Positions 26,452 through 32,641 of a DNA stretch of 32,641 nucleotides are shown in pieces (position 1 is the stretch's first letter; each line of letters starts with the position of its first letter). Made by a program: the position numbers and the translations under genes. The DNA is from an uncultured Caryophanales bacterium (GTDB lineage: Bacteria; Bacillota_I; Bacilli_A; RF39; UBA660). The notes beneath the pieces were generated by a model. It was not told the DNA's origin, did no database searches, and saw only the letters and a program-made list of their open reading frames with translations. Where the stretch lies: NCBI GenBank assembly GCA_946614095.1, contig CAMOGG010000013.1:1-32641 (forward strand). Direction: 5' to 3'.

Positions 26452-29400
26452 ATGAAAAAAATATTTATATTAATATTTACTATAGTTTCTTTCTTTTTCA
26501 TTATTACTACAATAAAAGCTAATACTGTAGTTACTCTTTTCATAGAGGGGGATAGTCGTTATGATTTGAGTGTTCAAGCTGCTAAAAAGATTAATAGTGA
26601 ACGAGAAAAAAATAATCTTGAACAGTTAACTTTGGATGAAGAACTTACTACTATAGCGACTAATCGAGCAAGAGAAATTGCTATTCATTATGATCATGTT
26701 ACTCCAATGGGTGAAGATGTAATGTCTTACTATGATGTTGATAATGAAATTATTGCTCATGTTTCTGATAATGTTATACAGGTAATAGATGAATGGATGG
26801 AAAATGATTATTCTGTATTATTCAACTCTAATTATCGGTCAATTGGAATTGGTTGCTATTCGGTTGAAGGCTATGATTATCAAACGTATTGGGTTGCTGT
26901 ATTTAAGACTTCTCAATCGGATTTTGAATTTACTTCTACTTCTTCTGTTCATGAAGAAAATGAGATTAGAGTTGATTCTAAATATATTAAGAATATTGGT
27001 GTTGATTATTTGTCTTCTACTAATACTCTTTTGATAGGGGAAACTTATTTTTCTCATATGTTATGGATAGAGAATTCTAATTTATCTGGTGTTCATACCT
27101 ATTTGAGGAATACTAGTGCTTCTTGGACTAGTAGTGATTCTAATGTTGTTTCTATTGATAGCGATTTTGGAGCTATTACTGGATTGTCTGGAGGTTCTTC
27201 TTATATTCAAGCTAAAATAGGAAATGTTTTATCGCCATTATATGAAGTTAAAGTAGAGGAAGAAGAAGTATTACCAACTGGTATTTATATTCGAACTAAT
27301 GGAAATGTTAAAACTGTGTATCTTGGAGCAGAAGAAAAAACAAGATTAGAAGCAGTTATTGTACCTAGTTATGCTACTGATAAATCTGTTGTTTGGACTA
27401 GTAGTGATGAGAGAATTGCTAAAATTGATCAAGATGGTATGATTACTCCTATTTCTTTAGGTGAAGTAACTTTTACTGCTACTACTATTAATAATATGAA
27501 AGCTACTTATCGTGTGACAATAGAAGATTTAGATGTTATTGAGATTACTGATTTGACTCTTGAGCCTACTTCTTTTACTGCTTATGTAGGGGAAGAAAAA
27601 AAGATTGATTATCATATTACTCCTTCTAATGCAACTTCATCTACTATTACTTTTACTAGTAGTGATTCTAATGTTGCTATAGTTGATTCTACTGGAATGG
27701 TTACAGCTATTGGTCCTGGGACTGCTAGAATTATTGCTTCTTTTAAAAATGGGGTTACAGCAGTTTGTGTGATTACAGTTTTAGAGTCGGAAATTAAAGT
27801 AGAAAGTATTACTTTTGCGGATCAAGAGAGAACGATAGAGTTAGGAGATACTTATACATTGGAACCAATTATTCGACCACAGAATGCAAGTAATAAGACT
27901 GTTCAATGGTCTGTTTCGAAAGAGGGTATTTTAACAGTTGATAAAAATGGTTTGATTTCTACGATTGCTATTGGGGATGTTGTTGTTACAGCAAGCGTTG
28001 GTGATTTAAGTGGTCAAATTACTATTCATGTAATAGAACCTAGTATAAAGCCTACTGGTGTGGAATTACATTCTCCTAAATCAGAAATAGAGGTTGGAGA
28101 AGTCTTAGAATTAGAGACTGTCATTACTCCAAGTACAGTTTCTAATACATCTCTTTCTTGGAAAAGTAGTAATTCCAGTTTAGCTAGTATTAGTCAGGAT
28201 GGAAAAGTAACGGGACTAATGACAGGAACTGTTCAAATTACAGTTACTACAGTTAATAATCTTAGCGATTCTGTTGAAATTAAAATTATTGATAAAAAGG
28301 CTGAGGTTAATAATATTACAATTAATGATCATGAGGAAAATTTACTAGAAGGAAATCAAATGACTTTAATTGCTAATATTACTCCAGTTGATGCTAATAA
28401 TCAGTCATTAGTTTGGACGAGTAGTGATGAGTCTATTGCAACTGTTTCCAATGGGGTGGTTACGGCTTTAAAAGATGGTACTGTAACGATTACTGTAACT
28501 TCAAAAAATGGGGTTTCTACTTCTACTACGATTCATGTTGTATCGTCTTCTTTGGAAGTTAGTACTGTGTCATTTGACCAGACTATTCTTCATATCAACA
28601 TTGGAGATTCTTACTGTCTTCAGGCTACAATATATCCTGAAAATGCTACCATAAAGACGTTAAGTTGGGAAAGTTCTTCCCCATCTGTTGCGACAGTAGA
28701 TGATTCTGGAAAAATTACAGCTTATCAAGTTGGAACTACAACAATTACTGCTACTTCAACTAATGGAAAAGAAGCACGCTGTGTTGTTGAGGTTTTGGAT
28801 CCTAGTTTGGTTCCTACTGGTGTAGTATTGAATAAAACGAAAGAAACGGTATATGTAGGGGATTATCTTTCTTTAATTGCTGAAATAAAGCCAAAAGGTG
28901 TTGTTAATCAGAATATTGAATGGACTTCTAGTAATGAAGAAGTTGCGACTGTTGATAAGGGAAGGGTTCATGCGATTAAAGAAGGAACTACAACAATTAC
29001 TGCTAGTGCTTATAATGGAGTTTCTGAAAGTTGTACTATCATTGTTAAGATGCCTGAAATTATTTTAGAGGATAATGAAATTGTTCTTGAAGTAGGTAAG
29101 TCTCATTTATTAGAGGTTACAACAAATCCTAAAGATGTTTCAAAGATTTTTTATAGTGATCAGGAGGAAATTGCAGTAGTTGATAGTGAAGGTAATATAA
29201 CTGCTATTTCTCCTGGAGATGCTTCTATTACTATAGAAACTTCAAATGGAGACAAAGCTATTTGTCATGTTATTGTTATTCAAAGACCTACAAAAATTAT
29301 TCCTTCTTCTGAAGATATAACGTTAGAAGAGGGAGAAGAGGAGCAGATTAGAATAACTTTTGAACCTGCTAATACTAGTGAAACTGCTTTGGTTTGGGAA

Positions 29401-30738
29401 AGTAGTAATCCTAAGATTGCAACTGTTGCTAATGGTTTCATTAAAGGAATTGCTGCTGGTACTGCTATGATTACTGTAACTGGAGTTAATCGTATTAGTG
29501 CACAAATTATGGTTACTGTTGTTCCTAAGGAAGGTGTTGAGGTTGAACCAACGGGAATTCAATTAAATCGAAATGAACTATCATTGAAAGTAGGTTCTTA
29601 TTCTTATCTTGATGGAGAGGTTTTGCCAAGTAATGCTACCAATAAGGCTGTTACTTGGGAAAGTAGTGATTCTCGTATTGCAAGTGTGGATAAAACGGGT
29701 AAAGTTATTGGTATTTCTGTTGGTGAAGCTATTATTACTGCAAAAACGATTAATGATAAAAAGGCAGAATGTCGAGTAACTATTGTTCCTAATCCTCAAA
29801 GTTTTTCAGTGTTATATATGACACATGTAGAAGATTATGGAGATCAGAAGTATGTAAAAAATGGGGCAATGTCTGGAACAAGTGGGCAATCTAAGAGATT
29901 AGAAGCTATTCGAATCAAATTAGAAAATCAGCCATATACTGGTAATATTGAATATCGAACTCATGTACAAGATATCGGTTGGATGAGTTATGTAAAAAAT
30001 GGAGCCATGTCTGGAACGAGTGGAAAAGCAAAAAGACTAGAAGCCATTCAAATTAGACTTACTGGTAAACTTGGTGAAAAGTATGATGTTTACTATAGAG
30101 TGCATGCCCAAGATGTAGGCTGGATGAACTGGGCTAAAAATGATGAGATGGCAGGAACAGCTGGATATGGAAGACGATTAGAAGGTATTGAGATAGTTGT
30201 GGTGGAAAAAGGACAAAATCCACCTAGTAGAAGTAATATTAAAAGTAATAAAGCATTCTTACAAAAGCAAATTTCTTATACTACGCATGTTCAAGATATT
30301 GGATGGCAAAGTGAAGTAGCAGATGGAACAATGTCAGGTACAAGTGGACAATCTAAGAGATTAGAAGGAATTAAAATCAAATTGTATAAACCTACTTATA
30401 ATGGTAGTATACGTTATAAAACTCATGTTCAAGATATTGGCTGGCAAAGCTTTGTCTATGATGGTGCAATGTCAGGAACCAGTGGGCAATCAAAGAGACT
30501 AGAAGCTATTCGAGTTGAATTAACAGGTTCTATGGCAAGTCACTATGATATTTATTACCGAGTACATGCTGAAAACTTTGGTTGGATGAATTGGGCCAAG
30601 AATGGGGAGAGTGCAGGTACTGCTCATTATAGTTATCGATTAGAGGGAATCGAAATTGTTTTAGTTGATAAAGGAGAAGCTCCACCAACAAGAACCAATA
30701 TAAAAACTAGTAAGGCATTTATAGATAAAAACTTGTAA
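26452..30738 (+). CDS. Secreted surface protein: signal peptide, CAP/SCP domain, about 11 BIG2 Ig-like modules, six ChW repeats
   Basis: Signal MKKIFILIFTIVSFFFIITTIKA; CAP-like AAKKINSEREKNNLEQLTLDEELTTIATNRAREIAIHYDHVTPMGED; 11 W(T/E)SSD..IA.VD..G.VT.I..G...IT-type modules; six HVQDIGW...AMSGTSGQSKRLEAI ChW repeats. Confidence 0.92.
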   Translation: MKKIFILIFTIVSFFFIITTIKANTVVTLFIEGDSRYDLSVQAAKKINSEREKNNLEQLTLDEELTTIATNRAREIAIHYDHVTPMGEDVMSYYDVDNEIIAHVSDNVIQVIDEWMENDYSVLFNSNYRSIGIGCYSVEGYDYQTYWVAVFKTSQSDFEFTSTSSVHEENEIRVDSKYIKNIGVDYLSSTNTLLIGETYFSHMLWIENSNLSGVHTYLRNTSASWTSSDSNVVSIDSDFGAITGLSGGSSYIQAKIGNVLSPLYEVKVEEEEVLPTGIYIRTNGNVKTVYLGAEEKTRLEAVIVPSYATDKSVVWTSSDERIAKIDQDGMITPISLGEVTFTATTINNMKATYRVTIEDLDVIEITDLTLEPTSFTAYVGEEKKIDYHITPSNATSSTITFTSSDSNVAIVDSTGMVTAIGPGTARIIASFKNGVTAVCVITVLESEIKVESITFADQERTIELGDTYTLEPIIRPQNASNKTVQWSVSKEGILTVDKNGLISTIAIGDVVVTASVGDLSGQITIHVIEPSIKPTGVELHSPKSEIEVGEVLELETVITPSTVSNTSLSWKSSNSSLASISQDGKVTGLMTGTVQITVTTVNNLSDSVEIKIIDKKAEVNNITINDHEENLLEGNQMTLIANITPVDANNQSLVWTSSDESIATVSNGVVTALKDGTVTITVTSKNGVSTSTTIHVVSSSLEVSTVSFDQTILHINIGDSYCLQATIYPENATIKTLSWESSSPSVATVDDSGKITAYQVGTTTITATSTNGKEARCVVEVLDPSLVPTGVVLNKTKETVYVGDYLSLIAEIKPKGVVNQNIEWTSSNEEVATVDKGRVHAIKEGTTTITASAYNGVSESCTIIVKMPEIILEDNEIVLEVGKSHLLEVTTNPKDVSKIFYSDQEEIAVVDSEGNITAISPGDASITIETSNGDKAICHVIVIQRPTKIIPSSEDITLEEGEEEQIRITFEPANTSETALVWESSNPKIATVANGFIKGIAAGTAMITVTGVNRISAQIMVTVVPKEGVEVEPTGIQLNRNELSLKVGSYSYLDGEVLPSNATNKAVTWESSDSRIASVDKTGKVIGISVGEAIITAKTINDKKAECRVTIVPNPQSFSVLYMTHVEDYGDQKYVKNGAMSGTSGQSKRLEAIRIKLENQPYTGNIEYRTHVQDIGWMSYVKNGAMSGTSGKAKRLEAIQIRLTGKLGEKYDVYYRVHAQDVGWMNWAKNDEMAGTAGYGRRLEGIEIVVVEKGQNPPSRSNIKSNKAFLQKQISYTTHVQDIGWQSEVADGTMSGTSGQSKRLEGIKIKLYKPTYNGSIRYKTHVQDIGWQSFVYDGAMSGTSGQSKRLEAIRVELTGSMASHYDIYYRVHAENFGWMNWAKNGESAGTAHYSYRLEGIEIVLVDKGEAPPTRTNIKTSKAFIDKNL
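29809..30735 (+). repeat. Six ChW repeats arranged as two three-unit blocks
   Basis: Unit pattern THVQDIGW..(V)KNGAMSGTSGQSKRLEAI; third unit of each block is the variant YRVHAxxxGWMNWAKN...AGTA...RLEGIEIV(V/L)V(E/D)KG..PP.R.NIK..KAF. Confidence 0.9.
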
Positions 30739-30750
30739 ATCAAATAATAT

Positions 30751-30779
30751 TTGAAAAAGATGTTTTCTTGTGTTATACT
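30751..30779 (+). promoter_or_regulatory. Promoter TTGAAA-N17-TATACT for T-box/leuS unit
   Basis: TTGAAA 30751-30756, TATACT 30774-30779, 17-nt spacer. Confidence 0.7.
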
Positions 30780-30794
30780 TATTTATATTTTGTG

Positions 30795-30988
30795 ATGACT
30801 GAGAAGTAGTAATAAACTGATTTCTTTTAGAGAGTCTATGTTAGGTGGAAATAGATAGGAATCATTTGTGAACTTGTCTTAGGAGCAATTGGGTAATTCC
30901 GTTATCAATTTCAAGTGTATAAGAATACTTATAAATTAAGGTGGTACCGCGAATCATTCGTCCTTATGACGTTTGATTCTTTTTTTTA
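30795..30988 (+). ncRNA. T-box leader (leucine-type inferred from downstream leuS)
   Basis: AGTAGTAA, AGAGAG, GGTGGAAATAG stem I elements; canonical T-box AAGGTGGTACCGCG at 30938-30951; terminator GAATCATTCGTC-CTTAT-GACGTTTGATTC plus T-run. Confidence 0.95.
30951..30988 (+). terminator. T-box-controlled terminator
   Basis: GAATCA..CGTC / GACG..TGATTC stem followed by TTTTTTTT. Confidence 0.85.
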
Positions 30989-30998
30989 GGAGGAGTTT

Positions 30999-31358
30999 AT
31001 GCAAGAATTTTGTTTATTTCTGTTTAGCTTTTTCTTTGTTCTGCTGATTTACGAGTTTTTTGTAGTTCGAAAAGCAAAGAATAAGAAGAAAAAAGATCGA
31101 AAAGAACCAGTTGAGGTTTTGTATTTAGTTCGTAGATATCATTTGGATTTAAAAAAAATTCATTATCCACAATTATTACAGATTGTATCTATTGTTTCTT
31201 CTTTTGATATTGCTTTGATTGTAAGTATTATTATGAATCTTCATAATTATTTATTGGAAATGATTGTTGGAGTTTTTGGTTTAACTATTATTATTGTTTT
31301 AAGTTATCACTTAGTTTATTTATTTTATAAAAGGAAGGGAATGATTCTAGATGAATAA
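30999..31358 (+). CDS. Small membrane protein of unknown function between T-box and leuS
   Basis: 119 aa; N-terminal TM, basic KKKKDRK segment, then two hydrophobic helices; RBS AGGAGGAG; 8-nt overlap with leuS start. Confidence 0.75.
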   Translation: MQEFCLFLFSFFFVLLIYEFFVVRKAKNKKKKDRKEPVEVLYLVRRYHLDLKKIHYPQLLQIVSIVSSFDIALIVSIIMNLHNYLLEMIVGVFGLTIIIVLSYHLVYLFYKRKGMILDE

Positions 31359-32641
31359 TATTAAAAAAATAGAAGAAAAATGGCAAAAATATTGGGATGA
31401 ACATCAATCTTTTAAAGCAGTAAATGGAGGAGATAAGAAGCCTTATTATATTTTGGTTGAGTTTCCTTATCCAAGTGGAGCAGGATTACATGTAGGTCAT
31501 GTGCGTAGTTATACAGCACAAGATGCGATTGCGAGAATGATGAGAATGCAAGGATATAATATTTTATATCCAATGGGATGGGATGCTTTTGGAGCTCCTG
31601 CTGAACAATATGCGATTAAGAATCATATTCATCCTAAAGAAGCAGTAGCAGAAAATATAAAGACATTTAAAGGTCAGATGAAGTCACTTGGTTTTTCTTT
31701 TGATTGGACACGTGAGTTTTCAACAACAGATCCTGAGTATTATAAATGGACACAATGGCAATTCTTACAGTTTTATAAACACGATATGGCTTATAAAGAT
31801 ACCATTCCTGTAAATTGGTGCCCTACTTGTAAGAGTGTTTTGTCTAATGAGGATGCTGCTGGTGGAGTATGTGAGAGATGTGGCTCTGTAGTTGAGCAAA
31901 AAGAGAAGAGTCAATGGATGCTAAAAATGAGTGATTATTCTGAGGATTTATTGAAAGGATTAGATGATACAAATTTCGCAGATCGAGTAAAACTTGGACA
32001 AATTAATTGGATTGGCAAATCTACTGGAGTAGAGGTAGATATTAATATTGTTGATGGTGGAAAGTTTAGTATCTTTACTACTTGTCCTGAAACGATTTAT
32101 GGAATTACGTTTTTTGTTATTGCTCCTGATGGAAAATTAATTAAAGAATTGATGGATAGAGTAGAAAATAAAGATGAAGTAGAAAATTATATTAAGGAAA
32201 CAGCTAAGAAGAGTACTATGGATAGAACAGAACTTAATAAAGGAAAAACAGGAGTAGAAGTAAAGGGAATTAAGGCAATTAATCCAGTTAATGGGAAAGA
32301 AGTTCCAGTATTTTTGGGTGACTTTGTATTAGGAGATTATGGAACTGGAGCTGTTATGGCAGTACCTTCGCATGATCAAAGAGACTTTGAATATGCAAAA
32401 GAACATAACTTAGAGATTATTCAAGTTATAGATTGTGGAGATATATCTGAACATGCTATTGAGAAGACAGAATATATGGGACATGACTATAAGATGATGA
32501 ATTCAGAAGAATTTGATGGTATGGTTGTGGATGAAGCACGTGAGAAGATTTCTGATATGCTAGAAGAAAAAGGTCTAGGGCGTAGAGTTAATAATTATAA
32601 AATGAGAGATTGGATTTTCTCTCGTCAAAGATTCTGGGGAG
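31351..32641 (+). CDS. leuS: Leucyl-tRNA synthetase (3' truncated by window end)
   Basis: MNNIKKIEEKWQKYWDEHQSFKA..., VEFPYPSGAGLHVGHVRSYTAQDAIARMMRMQGYNILYPMGWDAFGAPAEQYAIKN; no stop before the window end. Confidence 0.97.
   Translation, partial: MNNIKKIEEKWQKYWDEHQSFKAVNGGDKKPYYILVEFPYPSGAGLHVGHVRSYTAQDAIARMMRMQGYNILYPMGWDAFGAPAEQYAIKNHIHPKEAVAENIKTFKGQMKSLGFSFDWTREFSTTDPEYYKWTQWQFLQFYKHDMAYKDTIPVNWCPTCKSVLSNEDAAGGVCERCGSVVEQKEKSQWMLKMSDYSEDLLKGLDDTNFADRVKLGQINWIGKSTGVEVDINIVDGGKFSIFTTCPETIYGITFFVIAPDGKLIKELMDRVENKDEVENYIKETAKKSTMDRTELNKGKTGVEVKGIKAINPVNGKEVPVFLGDFVLGDYGTGAVMAVPSHDQRDFEYAKEHNLEIIQVIDCGDISEHAIEKTEYMGHDYKMMNSEEFDGMVVDEAREKISDMLEEKGLGRRVNNYKMRDWIFSRQRFWG

Noticed and set aside
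26789-27034. Plus-strand 81-aa ORF in another frame inside the CAP/BIG2 gene
   Set aside because: Overlaps a clearly coding frame; Leu-rich out-of-frame translation.
27100-29800. Degenerate roughly 250-nt periodic repeats
   Set aside because: Explained by BIG2 Ig-like modules in the coding frame; not a non-coding array.
30738-30756. TCAAAT-AAT-ATTTGA hairpin after the giant surface-protein gene
   Set aside because: No T-run follows and it is all A/T-rich; not supported as a terminator, and it overlaps the -35 of the leuS promoter.

Overview
This window is a low-GC Bacillota (Firmicutes-like) chromosomal segment with mostly housekeeping and cell-envelope genes. No CRISPR array, rRNA, tRNA, IS element or phage was recognised. 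In order it carries: a truncated TtcA-like PP-loop gene; a LysM / SpoIID-like / CotF-like cluster suggestive of sporulation; an NlpC/P60 hydrolase; DUF378; RNase R; the c-di-AMP pair cdaA-cdaR; a GerS/LolA-like lipoprotein; a CtpA-type S41 protease; a minus-strand thioester-domain adhesin with a coupled sortase; fhs; an NfeD/SPFH pair; a minus-strand operon (TIGR01212 radical SAM, DUF1294, possible GyrI-lipocalin fusion); a VanY-like DD-carboxypeptidase; a GH31 glycosidase; a 1428-aa CAP + 11x BIG2 + 6x ChW surface protein; and a T-box leader followed by a small membrane-protein gene and leuS (truncated by the window end). The items most worth a second look are: the adhesin/sortase pair, where the signal peptide is only reached from a non-AUG (ATC) codon behind a perfect Shine-Dalgarno and promoter, the sorting motif looks like VPNTY, and the sortase seems to have Gln where Arg is expected; the bidirectional terminator that encodes the same C-terminal K-E-S-stop in two convergent genes; the uncharacterised ORF between the leucine T-box and leuS; and the mosaic surface protein with a duplicated three-unit ChW block. 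All family calls come from reading motifs by eye, with no database search.
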